From assembly GCA_964242595.1 (NCBI GenBank), contig CAXTBC010000005.1, forward strand, positions 1 to 64,000: a stretch of 64,000 nucleotides of DNA, written 5' to 3'. The position numbers were made by a program, and so were the translations under genes. Shown in pieces: positions 24,251 to 32,618 of the stretch; the stretch's first letter is position 1; each line of letters begins with the position of its first letter. A model generated the notes under the pieces. That model was not told the origin of the DNA. It saw only the letters and a list, made by a program, of their open reading frames with translations, and searched no databases. Origin of the DNA: BOG-908 sp964242595. GTDB lineage: Bacteria > Pseudomonadota > Alphaproteobacteria > Acetobacterales > Acetobacteraceae.

Positions 24251-25405
24251 GTGAGCGCTGCCACCAACGACTGTCCCGCCGTGCCGCCGCAGGGCTACAT
24301 CCCGGCGCTGGACGGCCTGCGCGCGGTGGCCATCCTGATGGTGGTGACCGCCCATGCCGGGCTGGAGCGGGTGGTGCCGGGCGCCTTTGGGGTAACGCTG
24401 TTCTTCTTCATCAGCGGCTACCTGATTACCCGCCAGTTGCTGGCGGGCCTGGCCGCGCGCGGCCGCATCGGGCTGGCCGGCTTCTACCTGCGCCGCGTGC
24501 TGCGGCTGGCGCCGGCGGGCCTGGCCTACGTGGCACTCGCCGGGCTGGCCTACCTCGCGGCCGGAGGGTTCATCGGCGCGTCCGGCTGGCTGTCTGCGGT
24601 GTTCTACGGCGCCAATGTCTACGATCTCTGGGCGGGCTACCGCTCCACGCTGCCCGGCGTGCGCCACCCGTTCAACATCCTGTGGTCGCTGGCCATCGAG
24701 GAGCATTTCTACTTCGTCTGGCCGCTGCTGCTGACGATGGTGTGGCGATGGCGGTTCCTGGCGGCCGGCTTGGTGGTTCTGTGCCTGGCGGTGCTGGCCT
24801 GGCGGGCTTGGCTGTTCGATCATTGTACCTGGGACTTCTCCGCCATCTGTGGCCGCCTTCAGGCCAACCCCGCCTGGCGTTACAACCGGCTGTACCAGGG
24901 CACTGACACGCGCATCGACAGCATCGCCTGGGGCGCGCTGTTGGCCGTGCTGGAACAGCGCCGGCCCGGCTGGGCGCGGGTGGCGACCTACGCCTGGACA
25001 GCCGGCGTGGTGCTGCTGGCGGCGAGCTTCGCCCTGCACGGCGAGTTCGCGCGCCAGGTTGTGCGCACGAGCGTGCAGGGCACCGCACTGCTGCTGGCGT
25101 TTCCCGCGCTGCTGTACCGGCCGAGCTTGGTGCAAAGCTGGCTGTCGCTGCCGCCGGCGCTGCTGGTGGGGCGGCTCAGCTACTCGCTTTATCTGTGGCA
25201 CTGGGGGGCGTTCGCCGTGGCGGACTGCGTGGCGGGGGCCGACCGGGTGCTGTGGTTGGGGGTGGGGCTGCCGTTGGCATTCGTGTGTGCTGGTCTGTCT
25301 TACTGGTGCGTCGAACAGCCTATGATGGGACTACGCCGTCGGGCCGGCAGCGAAACGACTCAATGCGGAGAAGTACCGGCCCACTCAGCCGCAAGCGTGT
25401 CCTGA
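24251..25405 (+). CDS. acyltransferase family 3 (OafA/YrhL-type) membrane protein
   Basis: I chose GTG 24251 (VSAATNDCPAVPPQGYIPAL); the longer frame begins in non-coding-like sequence. 384 residues with about ten hydrophobic helices. Family motifs: YIPALDGLRAVAILMVVTAHAG with the conserved His, FFFISGYLITRQLL, RRVLRLAPAGLAY, and WSLAIEEHFYFVWPLLL. Such proteins O-acetylate surface polysaccharides, lipids or antibiotics at the inner membrane. The last ~15 residues lie in the lower-GC DNA of the convergent methyltransferase-HNH gene (46-bp tail overlap), so the native C-terminus may have been replaced. Confidence 0.88.
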   Translation: MSAATNDCPAVPPQGYIPALDGLRAVAILMVVTAHAGLERVVPGAFGVTLFFFISGYLITRQLLAGLAARGRIGLAGFYLRRVLRLAPAGLAYVALAGLAYLAAGGFIGASGWLSAVFYGANVYDLWAGYRSTLPGVRHPFNILWSLAIEEHFYFVWPLLLTMVWRWRFLAAGLVVLCLAVLAWRAWLFDHCTWDFSAICGRLQANPAWRYNRLYQGTDTRIDSIAWGALLAVLEQRRPGWARVATYAWTAGVVLLAASFALHGEFARQVVRTSVQGTALLLAFPALLYRPSLVQSWLSLPPALLVGRLSYSLYLWHWGAFAVADCVAGADRVLWLGVGLPLAFVCAGLSYWCVEQPMMGLRRRAGSETTQCGEVPAHSAASVS

Positions 25406-27072
25406 CGTAGGCGAAGCCGGCGGAAATCTAACGCTAGAAAGAGGTCTTCGAGGCTCGGTTCAGCCACTTGCTCGATCGGCAAGGTAGCGCGAGCTTCCTC
25501 GACAAACCGCGCCCGCAACGCAGGGCTTTCATTCTGGTAAGCCTCTCTCCACCAACTCAAGATCAGCGGCTTGGCCTGCGCAAGCGTCGTGCCCGTCACG
25601 ATCTTTTCCCGTTTTTGACTGCGGTTGATGTTTGAGGTGGATGGAAGCAGATTCCAAAGATCACCGCATTGCCACGCTGACCAGGGTAGACAGTGATCTA
25701 TGTCCAGCATGTCCGCTGACAACGACCTACCAGACCAGACGCAAGTGACGGACTGCCCTTTAGCCAGACGCCTTTGCGCGAGATCGCGTACGAAGCCCGT
25801 ATCGCGTTCCGGCTCCAACCAGCGCAGCGCGAGCAAGACCTCGTCCGCTGTTACGGACTTTCCTACCTTTTCGCCGTAATTCCTGGTCAAGCGAACCCAT
25901 TCCGCAACAAGCATCGGCTCGATCCAGGCCGACATGCGTCGGAGAGCCTGCCATATCGAAAGCGGGACCCGGACTGTCCCGTACGTCCATAAGTAGTCCT
26001 GCTCCATGCACACGGCTGAACTGGTTGCGGGCATCCTGCCGTAGATTGTCTCGAACACAGGACGGTCGTCTGCAAACGTCAAGTGCCTGGCAGGCATGTC
26101 GGCGATCAAGCGGGCTGAGTCGGCAAGTGCCTTGCGCAATCCGGCTCCGAGCAGCCCGGTGAAGATGGCTCCTGGCCGTAAATCGGATGCAGCTACTTCG
26201 TTCAAGGACAAGAACGCATCGGTTACAAAACCCATTCTGGAGCCGGGCCGTTGCGGAAGTCCACGTTGGATTAGTGGCTTGAACATCCTGATCCAGTAGA
26301 GCGCCACTAATCCAAGCGGAAGGTCCACGCCGCCCTGTGCCTCACGAGCCACATTCGCCGAAGCGTCCGCGATCCGGGCCAGGCAACGTATGAGCGCCAG
26401 CTTGTAGGTTGCTGACTTTTCCTGCCTTAGAATGACGCCACGCAGGAGCGGAAGCGCACCCGCGCCGTCATCCGGCAAATCCAATATCACGGTCTGCCAC
26501 AGCACGTCCGGTCTTTCCTGCAGGTCTTCGGCATGACTGGTCGCCACGCGGAGCGCCAGACCAGTGTCCAAGCCGAGCCGCTCAATCTCGTGCAAACTGA
26601 CGGGCCACATTGGCCTGTCAGCAGGTGCTGGCCCGTGACGTAGGGTGACAACCATACGACCTCCGGGCCTGAGTAACGTTGCCAGCTTGCGCATCGCGCG
26701 CGGCCGATCTTGCGGCGGAACGTGCATCCATACGCCGCTCAGCCAGATGAGATCGAACTCCAAGCCGAGCTTGTGGACTGCCGGGAGGCTAGGAAGGTCA
26801 TCGTCGATCCAGCGGATACGAGGCGAGGTGTGGCGTGCTGCGGCGTCGACGCGCATGGAAGCAGCCGGCTCTACGGCCACCACGTCCCAGTCGCGCTGAG
26901 CGAACCAGTTCGCATCGCGACCGCTTCCGGAACCAACATCCAGTAGAAGGCCAGCTTGCCCGGGAAGGAAGGGCAAGGCCACAGAGTGGACGTCTTCGAA
27001 GCCCATAGCTTCGTAGGCTGCTGCGAACTCGCGGAAGCCACGCTGATAGGGTTCAACAGTCTCCCAACTCAA
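25360..27072 (-). CDS. fusion of SAM methyltransferase and HNH nuclease; candidate defence protein
   Basis: A 570-residue two-enzyme fusion. Residues ~1-165 form a class I SAM methyltransferase: LLLDVGSGSGRDANWFAQR (motif I, about 42-60), AVEPA, and DLIWLSGVWMHVPPQDRPRA to LLRPGGRMVVTLRHG (107-146). There is no NPPY/DPPY, so it is not a standard N6-A/N4-C DNA methylase. A helical middle (about 205-440) begins KSATYKLALIRCLARIAD. The C-terminal nuclease reads CVWSGRS, DIDHCLPWSAW (His460), DLWNLLP (Asn474) and NINRSQKREK (Asn481/483), an H-N-N variant like that of Cas9-type HNH domains. Its DNA is visibly less GC-rich than the flanks and it is a single gene beside repeats, suggesting horizontal gain. 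The function is inferred: nucleic-acid-targeting defence is plausible, the target unknown. Confidence 0.75.
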   Translation of the reverse strand: MSWETVEPYQRGFREFAAAYEAMGFEDVHSVALPFLPGQAGLLLDVGSGSGRDANWFAQRDWDVVAVEPAASMRVDAAARHTSPRIRWIDDDLPSLPAVHKLGLEFDLIWLSGVWMHVPPQDRPRAMRKLATLLRPGGRMVVTLRHGPAPADRPMWPVSLHEIERLGLDTGLALRVATSHAEDLQERPDVLWQTVILDLPDDGAGALPLLRGVILRQEKSATYKLALIRCLARIADASANVAREAQGGVDLPLGLVALYWIRMFKPLIQRGLPQRPGSRMGFVTDAFLSLNEVAASDLRPGAIFTGLLGAGLRKALADSARLIADMPARHLTFADDRPVFETIYGRMPATSSAVCMEQDYLWTYGTVRVPLSIWQALRRMSAWIEPMLVAEWVRLTRNYGEKVGKSVTADEVLLALRWLEPERDTGFVRDLAQRRLAKGQSVTCVWSGRSLSADMLDIDHCLPWSAWQCGDLWNLLPSTSNINRSQKREKIVTGTTLAQAKPLILSWWREAYQNESPALRARFVEEARATLPIEQVAEPSLEDLFLALDFRRLRLRQDTLAAEWAGTSPH

Positions 27073-27246
27073 CGCATCGTCCTAGCCGACCTTCAGAACT
27101 GTTATCTAGCTTGGCAGGTCCGCAACGACCTTGCGAGATGTAAAGTAAGCTCAGCTCGAGTCTGGTTATGCTACGTTCTCCACCGGCTCAGGAGCAGACT
27201 TCATCACCACCAGACTAATACTAACGGCCGTAAACTTTGACCTATA

Positions 27247-27380
27247 GACAAGCATGGGGCTCTGCCCCAAACCCCGCTGGGGCCTCGAGGCCCCAGACCC
27301 CCATCTGTTTAGAGTCTAACGAACAGGTTCTAAGGACTTGTCCTTAGCGGGGTCCAGGGGCAGAGCCTTTGGCCTTCCTT
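27247..27380. repeat. family-2 GC-rich palindromic repeat (full length, reversed)
   Basis: A full-length copy in the opposite orientation to the one at 42991: GGGGCTCTGCCCCAAACCCC, then GCTGGGGCCTCGAGGCCCCA, a central AGAGTCTAACGAACAGGTTC, then AAGGACTTGTCCTTAGCGGG and GGTCCAGGGGCAGAGCC. It separates the methyltransferase-HNH gene from kdpC. The 170 bases before it, upstream of the fusion gene, are AT-richer and hold no other gene. Confidence 0.9.
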
Positions 27381-27430
27381 CACAGGTCAACATTAAAGGC
27401 CGTTGGTATAAGCTGTCTGTAGACAGCTCG

Positions 27431-28024
27431 TTAAGGCGCCTTCGCCTCGTCCAACGCCAAATTGACCTCCAGCACGTTCACCCGCGCAGCGCCCACGAAC
27501 CCGAGCGCCGGCGCCGCAACGTGCCGCGCCAGCACGGCGCGCACCGCGTCCTCGCTCATCGCGCGCGCCTTGGCCACGCGGGCCACCTGCAAGGCCGCGT
27601 TCTCCGGCGAGATGTCCGGGTCCAGGCCGGAGGCGGACGTGGTCACCATGTCGCCCGGCACGTTCGCCGTGCCCGCCTTCGCCACGTCGCCCGACACCCT
27701 GTCCAGCAGCGTCTTGGACGCCGGCGCCAAGTTGGAGGCGCCGGACTCGCTCGCGTCGTACGGCGTTGCCACCTGCTTTGAGGAGTCCTTCGGGTCTGCC
27801 CCCATCAGAGCGGACGGCCGGCCATGGAAGTATTTGTCGGAGGTGAAGTTCTGCCCGATCAGCGCGGAGCCCACCGGCTTGCCGCCGCGCAGGATCAGGC
27901 TGCCGCCGGCCTGGATGGGAAACGCCAGGCTGCCCAGCCCCACGAAGCCCAGCGGGAACAGCAAGCCCGTCACCAGGGTAAACAATGCGATCATCACGAT
28001 CGCCGGACGCAGTTGCGCAATCAT
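27431..28024 (-). CDS. kdpC: potassium-transporting ATPase subunit C
   Basis: Assembly and affinity subunit of the high-affinity K+ pump KdpFABC, 197 residues. One N-terminal membrane segment (about residues 10-35) is followed by a periplasmic domain with GSALIGQNFTSDKYFHGRPS, SGASNLAPASKTLLDRV and the conserved TTSASGLDPDISPENAALQVARVA. Last gene of the kdp operon, 12 bases after kdpB. Standard length; all expected motifs present. Confidence 0.96.
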   Translation of the reverse strand: MIAQLRPAIVMIALFTLVTGLLFPLGFVGLGSLAFPIQAGGSLILRGGKPVGSALIGQNFTSDKYFHGRPSALMGADPKDSSKQVATPYDASESGASNLAPASKTLLDRVSGDVAKAGTANVPGDMVTTSASGLDPDISPENAALQVARVAKARAMSEDAVRAVLARHVAAPALGFVGAARVNVLEVNLALDEAKAP

Positions 28025-28036
28025 CTCGGCGGCTCC

Positions 28037-30067
28037 TCAGGCAAACACGTGCAGGGCGGTGAGCAGCATGTCGATCGCCTTGATGCCGACGAACGGCGCC
28101 ACGATGCCGCCCAGCCCGTAGATCAGCAAGTTGCGCTGCAGCAGTGCGGCCGCCCCCACCGCGCGGAACTTCACTCCGCGCAGGGCCAGCGGCACCAGCA
28201 CCACGATGATCAGCGCGTTGAAGATGACGGCCGACATGATGGCGCTCTGCGGCGTGGAGAGGCGCATGATGTTCAGCGCGCCGAGTTGCGGATACGTCAC
28301 CACGAAGATCGCCGGCAGGATGGCGAAGTATTTCGAGATGTCGTTGGCGATGCTGAACGTGGTGAGCGAGCCGCGGGTGATCAGCAGCTGCTTGCCGATC
28401 TCGACGATCTCGATCAGCTTGGTGGGGTCGCTGTCGAGGTCGACCATGTTGGCGGCCTCGCGTGCCGCCTGGGTGCCGGTCTGCATCGCCACGCCGACAT
28501 CGGCCTGCGCCAGCGCCGGCGCGTCGTTGGTGCCGTCGCCGCACATCGCCACCAGCCTTCCCTCGGCCTGCGTCTTGCGGATGTAGTCCAGCTTGTCCTG
28601 CGGCGTGGCCTCGGCGAGGAAGTCGTCCACGCCGGCCTCGGTGGCGATGGCCGCCGCGGTCACGCGGTTGTCGCCGGTCACCATGATGGTGCGTATGCCC
28701 ATGCGGCGCAATTCGGCGAAGCGGTCGCGTATGCCCGGCTTGACGATGTCCTTCAGCTCGACCACGCCGAGCAGCCGGCCATCCTGCAGCACCGCCAGCG
28801 GCGTGCTGCCGGCGCGGCTCACGCGCTCCACGCTTTGGGTGAACGCGGCGGGCGCGGGGCAGGTGCCAAGCTTGAGGATGCTGTCCACCGCGCCCTTGCG
28901 CCAGCTCCGTCCCCCGGCGTCCACGCCGGACACGCGGGTGTTGGCGGTGAACGGGATCACGTTGGCGTCGGCCGGCGCCTCCAGGTTGATGCCGTGCCTG
29001 TCGCGGGTGAAGGTGATGATGGAGCGGCCTTCCGGCGTGTCGTCGCCCAGGCTGGCATAGGAAGCGGCCTCGGCCAGGTCCCGCTCGCTCACGCCCGGCG
29101 CCGGGTACAGCCCGGCGGCCATGCGGTTGCCGAAGGTGATGGTGCCCGTCTTGTCCAGCAGCAGCGCGTCCACGTCGCCGGCCGCCTCCACCGCGCGCCC
29201 GCTGGTGGCCACCACGTTGAACCGGATCAGCCTGTCCATGCCGGCGATGCCGATGGCCGAGAGCAGTCCGCCGATGGTGGTCGGGATCAGCGTCACCAGC
29301 AGGGCGGCCAGCACCGGGATCGCCAGCTTGGTGCTGGAGTAGCCGGCAAACCCCACGAGCGTGACCACGGCGATCAGGAAGATCACCGTGAGGCCCGCGA
29401 GCAGGATGTCCAGCGCGATCTCGTTGGGAGTCTTGCGGCGCTCGGCGCCCTCCACGAGCTTGATCATCCGGTCGATGAAGGTCTGCCCCGGATCGGCGGT
29501 GATGCGGATCACCAGCCAGTCGGAGACCACCTGGGTGCCGCCGGTCACCGCCGATCGGTCGCCGCCGGCCTCTCGGATGACGGGCGCGGACTCGCCGGTG
29601 ATGGCGGATTCGTTGACGCTGGCGATGCCCTGCACGATCTCGCCGTCGGACGGGATCAGGTCGCCGGTCTCGCACAGCACCAGGTCGCCCGACTGCAGCG
29701 CGGTGGCCGGGGTGGGCGCTACCAGCGTGCGATCCCTGGGGTTGGCCATCAGCTTGGCCATCGTGTCGGTCCTCGCCCGCCGCAGGCTCTCGGCGCGCGC
29801 GCGTCCACGGCCCTCGGCGACCGCCTCGGCGAAGGTGGCGAACAGCACCGTCAGCCACAGCCACACCGCGACCGCGATGGCGAACGCGGCCGGCGTGCCG
29901 CGTATCAGCGCCTCGAGGCCGATGAAGGTGGTGAGCGCGGCGACCACTTCGGTGACGAAGATCACCGGGTTGCGCATCAGGCTCACCGGGTTGAGCTTGG
30001 CGAAGCTGTCGCCCACCGCGCGCAGGAGGATGGTGCGGTCGAACAGGGCTATCGTGTCGGCGGGCAT
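28037..30067 (-). CDS. kdpB: potassium-transporting ATPase subunit B (P-type ATPase)
   Basis: Catalytic ATP-hydrolysing subunit of KdpFABC. The start is the ATG at 30067 (MPADTIALFDRTILL); further upstream codons come from the inserted repeat. 676 residues. P-type motifs: TGESAPVIREAGGD in the actuator domain, the phosphorylated Asp in LLLDKTGTITFGNRMA, KGAVDSILKLG for nucleotide binding and MCGDGTNDAPALAQADVGVAM in the hinge. The segment before its start holds family-1 copy H, so kdpB is separated from kdpA by about 147 bp. Confidence 0.97.
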   Translation of the reverse strand: MPADTIALFDRTILLRAVGDSFAKLNPVSLMRNPVIFVTEVVAALTTFIGLEALIRGTPAAFAIAVAVWLWLTVLFATFAEAVAEGRGRARAESLRRARTDTMAKLMANPRDRTLVAPTPATALQSGDLVLCETGDLIPSDGEIVQGIASVNESAITGESAPVIREAGGDRSAVTGGTQVVSDWLVIRITADPGQTFIDRMIKLVEGAERRKTPNEIALDILLAGLTVIFLIAVVTLVGFAGYSSTKLAIPVLAALLVTLIPTTIGGLLSAIGIAGMDRLIRFNVVATSGRAVEAAGDVDALLLDKTGTITFGNRMAAGLYPAPGVSERDLAEAASYASLGDDTPEGRSIITFTRDRHGINLEAPADANVIPFTANTRVSGVDAGGRSWRKGAVDSILKLGTCPAPAAFTQSVERVSRAGSTPLAVLQDGRLLGVVELKDIVKPGIRDRFAELRRMGIRTIMVTGDNRVTAAAIATEAGVDDFLAEATPQDKLDYIRKTQAEGRLVAMCGDGTNDAPALAQADVGVAMQTGTQAAREAANMVDLDSDPTKLIEIVEIGKQLLITRGSLTTFSIANDISKYFAILPAIFVVTYPQLGALNIMRLSTPQSAIMSAVIFNALIIVVLVPLALRGVKFRAVGAAALLQRNLLIYGLGGIVAPFVGIKAIDMLLTALHVFA

Positions 30068-30080
30068 GTTTTGAAATCCC

Positions 30081-30214
30081 AAGGAAGGAAGAGTTCTTTT
30101 TTGAAAAAAAGAACCAAAAAACTTTTGCGTAACGGTGGATGTTTCAGGCGGCACGCGCGCGCAAAGGGACAAAAGTTTTTTGCTTCTTTTTTCAAAAAAG
30201 AAGCGCTTGCTTTC
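30081..30214. repeat. family-1 repeat, copy H (two arms) inside the kdp operon
   Basis: Left arm GTTCTTTTTTGAAAAAAAGAAC then CAAAAAACTTTTG; right arm CAAAAGTTTTTTGCTTC with a TTCTTTTTTCAAAAAAGAAG hairpin; spacer about 45 bases with a GCGCGCGC run. It fills the gap between the kdpA stop and the kdpB ribosome site, so both hairpins would form in the operon mRNA. Confidence 0.88.
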
Positions 30215-31924
30215 TTAGTAAGTGTGCCCCGCCCGCAGCGCGAAGTGATCCGCCATCGGCCCCAAAGCGTCGGCCGGCATGAACTGCAAGCCGCCCAGGA
30301 TGATGATCACCCCGATGAGCAGCCCCACGAACAGTGGGCCCGTGGTGGGAAACGTGCCCGTGCTGGGCGGCAGCTTCGGCTTGGCGGCCAGCGAGCCGGC
30401 GATCGCCAGTACCGGCACCATGAACGCGAAACGGCCGAAGATCATGGCGAAGGCCAGCCCGTAGTCGAGCAGCCGCGTGTCGGCCGTCAGCCCTGCCATC
30501 GCACTGCCGTTGTTCTCGGTGGCCGACGACCAGGCGTACAGCATTTCCGAAAGGCCGTGCGGGCCGGACGCGCTGAGCGAGGACACGCCGTTCGGCAGCA
30601 CCAGCGCCAGGCCGGCGCCGCCGAGGATGAACAGCGTCAGGATCAGCACGGCCAGCATCGCCAGCTTGATCTCCTTGGCCTGCACCTTCTTGCCCAGGTA
30701 CTCCGGCGTGCGGCCGACCATCAGCCCGGCCACGAACACGCTGAGCAGGGCGAACACCACGATGGTGTAGAGGCCCGAGCCGACGCCGCCGGGCGTCACC
30801 TCGCCCAGCTGCATCAGGAACAGCGGCACCAGGCCGCCCAGCGGCGTGTAGCTGTCGGTGAAGCTGTCCACCGCACCGGTGGAGGTGCCGGTGGCGGACG
30901 TGTTGAACGCGCTGGACAGGGCCACGCCGAAGCGGACGTCCTTGCCTTCCATGTTGCCCATCGCGGAACTCACGCCGGCATGGGTCAGCAGCGGGTTGCC
31001 GCCGGCTTCGGCCGCGTAGGTGCCGGCGATGGCCAGCGTCAGCAGGATGGCCATGGCGTAGAATAGCGAGCGGCCCTGCTTCTTCTCGCCCACCATGTGG
31101 CCGAGCATGATGGCCAGCGCGAACGGGATCACCAGCAGCAGCCAGTTCTCCAGCACGTTGGTCAGCGCGGACGGGTTCTCGAACGGATGGGCCGAGTTGG
31201 CGTTGAAGAAGCCGCCGCCGTTGGTGCCGAACTCCTTGATGGCTTCCTGGAACGCCACGGGCCCGAACGCGATGGTTTGCGATCCTCCCTCCAGCGGCGT
31301 GGCGGTGGCGTAGGCGCTCAGCGTTTCCGGCACGCCGGCGGCAAGCAGGATCACGCCGACCACGACGCACACGGGCAACAGCAGATATAGCGTGATCCGC
31401 GTGAGGTCGACGTAGAAGTTGCCGAGCGACGTCACCGCGCTGCCGGCGAACGCGCGCACCACGGCGACGGCGGCGGCGATGCCGGTGGCGGCACTGAGGA
31501 AGTTGTGCACCGTCAGCCCGAACATCTGCGCACCGTAGCTGATCTGGCTTTCCGGCGTGTAGGCCTGCCAATTCGTGTTGGTAACGAAACTAGCCGCCGT
31601 GTTGAACGCCAGTCGCGGCGACATGGCGGCCACGTGCTGCGGGTTGAAGGGCAGCACGTCCTGCAGGCGCAGGATGGCGTAGAGCACCAGGAAGTGCAGC
31701 GCGTTCAGCACGATCAAGGCGAACACGTAGTGCAGCCAGCCCATGCCGCGCCGCGGGTCCACGCCCGCCAGCGCGTAGAAGCCGCGCTCCACCGGGCCCA
31801 GCACCGGCGTGAGCCAGGTGCGGCCGCCGGAAAACAGCACCGCCATGTAACGTCCCAGCGGAAACGCGGCGGCGAACACCAGCGCCAGCACGAGCGCGAT
31901 CTGCGCCCAGCCGATCAACGTCAT
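30215..31924 (-). CDS. kdpA: potassium-transporting ATPase subunit A (K+ channel-like)
   Basis: K+-selective membrane subunit of KdpFABC. The ATG at 31924 (MTLIGWAQIALVL) gives 569 residues with about ten membrane helices. The four selectivity-filter repeats are recognisable, for example SFVTNTNWQAY, EFGTNGGGFFNANSAHPFENP, and SAFNTSATGTSTGAVDSF. The stop codon abuts family-1 copy H. It follows kdpF by 11 bases. Confidence 0.97.
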   Translation of the reverse strand: MTLIGWAQIALVLALVFAAAFPLGRYMAVLFSGGRTWLTPVLGPVERGFYALAGVDPRRGMGWLHYVFALIVLNALHFLVLYAILRLQDVLPFNPQHVAAMSPRLAFNTAASFVTNTNWQAYTPESQISYGAQMFGLTVHNFLSAATGIAAAVAVVRAFAGSAVTSLGNFYVDLTRITLYLLLPVCVVVGVILLAAGVPETLSAYATATPLEGGSQTIAFGPVAFQEAIKEFGTNGGGFFNANSAHPFENPSALTNVLENWLLLVIPFALAIMLGHMVGEKKQGRSLFYAMAILLTLAIAGTYAAEAGGNPLLTHAGVSSAMGNMEGKDVRFGVALSSAFNTSATGTSTGAVDSFTDSYTPLGGLVPLFLMQLGEVTPGGVGSGLYTIVVFALLSVFVAGLMVGRTPEYLGKKVQAKEIKLAMLAVLILTLFILGGAGLALVLPNGVSSLSASGPHGLSEMLYAWSSATENNGSAMAGLTADTRLLDYGLAFAMIFGRFAFMVPVLAIAGSLAAKPKLPPSTGTFPTTGPLFVGLLIGVIIILGGLQFMPADALGPMADHFALRAGHTY

Positions 31925-31935
31925 TGCGGCGATCC

Positions 31936-32022
31936 TTAGAAATCTTCGGGGCGGACCAGCGCCCACACGAGGTAGACGAGCAGCAGGGCCGAGACGGCGC
32001 CGCCGAGCACCAAGTCGAGCAT
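31936..32022 (-). CDS. kdpF: K+-transporting ATPase subunit F (28 residues)
   Basis: A single-helix peptide reading MLDLVLGGAVSALLLVYLVW then ALVRPEDF, with the P-E-x-F ending typical of KdpF, the small lipid-like stabiliser of the Kdp complex. Its ATG overlaps the TGA of the preceding 27-residue frame by one base (TGATG), indicating translational coupling. Too short for usual gene finders. Confidence 0.9.
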   Translation of the reverse strand: MLDLVLGGAVSALLLVYLVWALVRPEDF

Positions 32023-32105
32023 CAGATGTGCTCGCACAGCACGGCGTAGGCGCCCATCAGCAGGATGGCCCCCGTGCCCAGGACGATCACCAGGATATCA
32101 GCCAT
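32022..32105 (-). CDS. 27-residue membrane peptide preceding kdpF
   Basis: Reads MADILVIVLGTGAILLMGAY then AVLCEHI: one hydrophobic helix. Its TGA overlaps the kdpF ATG. Similar tiny frames before kdpF exist in other proteobacteria, as I recall, so it is likely a real first gene of the operon, either a leader cistron or an additional Kdp micro-subunit. No direct evidence of its role. Confidence 0.6.
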   Translation of the reverse strand: MADILVIVLGTGAILLMGAYAVLCEHI

Positions 32106-32217
32106 GGAAGGCGCCCCCTTCGCGCCGGTCAGGCTGAGTAGGGCGAAGTCGCGTAAAGATGCGATGTGGAAATCAGGCGCTGCGCATAACGGGCGCATAA
32201 AAACGCCGCGCTGGCGA

Positions 32218-32291
32218 TGGAGCGGGTGAAGGGAATCGAACCCTCCTAGCTAGCTTGGAAGGCTAGAGCATTACCACTATGCTACACCCGC
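32218..32291 (-). tRNA. tRNA-Gly (TCC)
   Basis: Reverse-strand cloverleaf of 74 nt including encoded CCA. Acceptor arms GCGGGTG and CACCCGC, T loop GGTTCGATTCC, anticodon loop CTTCCAA with TCC. D arm TAGCATAGTGGTAATGCTCT. Confidence 0.95.
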
Positions 32292-32395
32292 GCGAGCCAG
32301 ATGATATCGTCCCCGCTGGATTGCGGCAAGCCATCGGCTGCGAAGAAGGCAACGTAGCCTGGCGGATGCCAAAGCAGGCCGTTCCTGCCGTGTCT
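32282..32395 (-). pseudogene. possible C-terminal coding remnant next to tRNA-Gly
   Basis: The reverse frame reads HGRNGLLWHPPGYVAFFAADG and then LPQSSGDDIIWLARV, ending at a TAG that belongs to the tRNA-Gly sequence. The text looks like real protein but has no start and is cut upstream by the family-3 element at 32396-32567. I do not recognise the parent gene. Confidence 0.3.
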
Positions 32396-32567
32396 TAGAG
32401 CCTGTCTCGAAACGTGGCTGGACCGGTCAGCTGGGGCGCGTTTCCAAGCACCGGAGTGGAGTGATATTCTATGGCCATGAGCACCGGAGCGTCGTGCGAT
32501 TAGCACGCTTTCGCATGACAAACGCGCTCCAGATGGCCGTGCTAGGCGCGTTCGAGACAGGCTCTTA
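32396..32567. mobile_element. family-3 MITE-like element, copy 2
   Basis: Inverted ends TAGAGCCTGTCTCGAAACG and CGTTCGAGACAGGCTCT are nearly perfect complements over about 17 bases. The interior contains CAAGCACCGGAGTGGAGTG and ATGAGCACCGGAGCG, shared with the copies at 6574 and 62129. No transposase frame, so it would depend on an enzyme supplied elsewhere. Confidence 0.65.
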
Positions 32568-32618
32568 CGCGCCGCAAACTCCGTCACGGCCGACGACTGC
32601 AGACCGGGCGTTGCCAGG

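Noticed and set aside
25360..27072. A classical restriction-modification system
   Set aside because: The methyltransferase part has no DPPY/NPPY or PCQ motif and no specificity subunit is present, so a standard DNA methylase is not supported.
27824..31066. Forward frame of 1080 codons opposite the kdp operon
   Set aside because: Antisense to well-recognised kdpB and kdpA; His/Arg/Gln-rich composition typical of GC-rich shadow frames.
30067..32105. kdpD/kdpE sensor-regulator genes expected near kdp
   Set aside because: No histidine kinase or response regulator is found on either side of the operon in this window.
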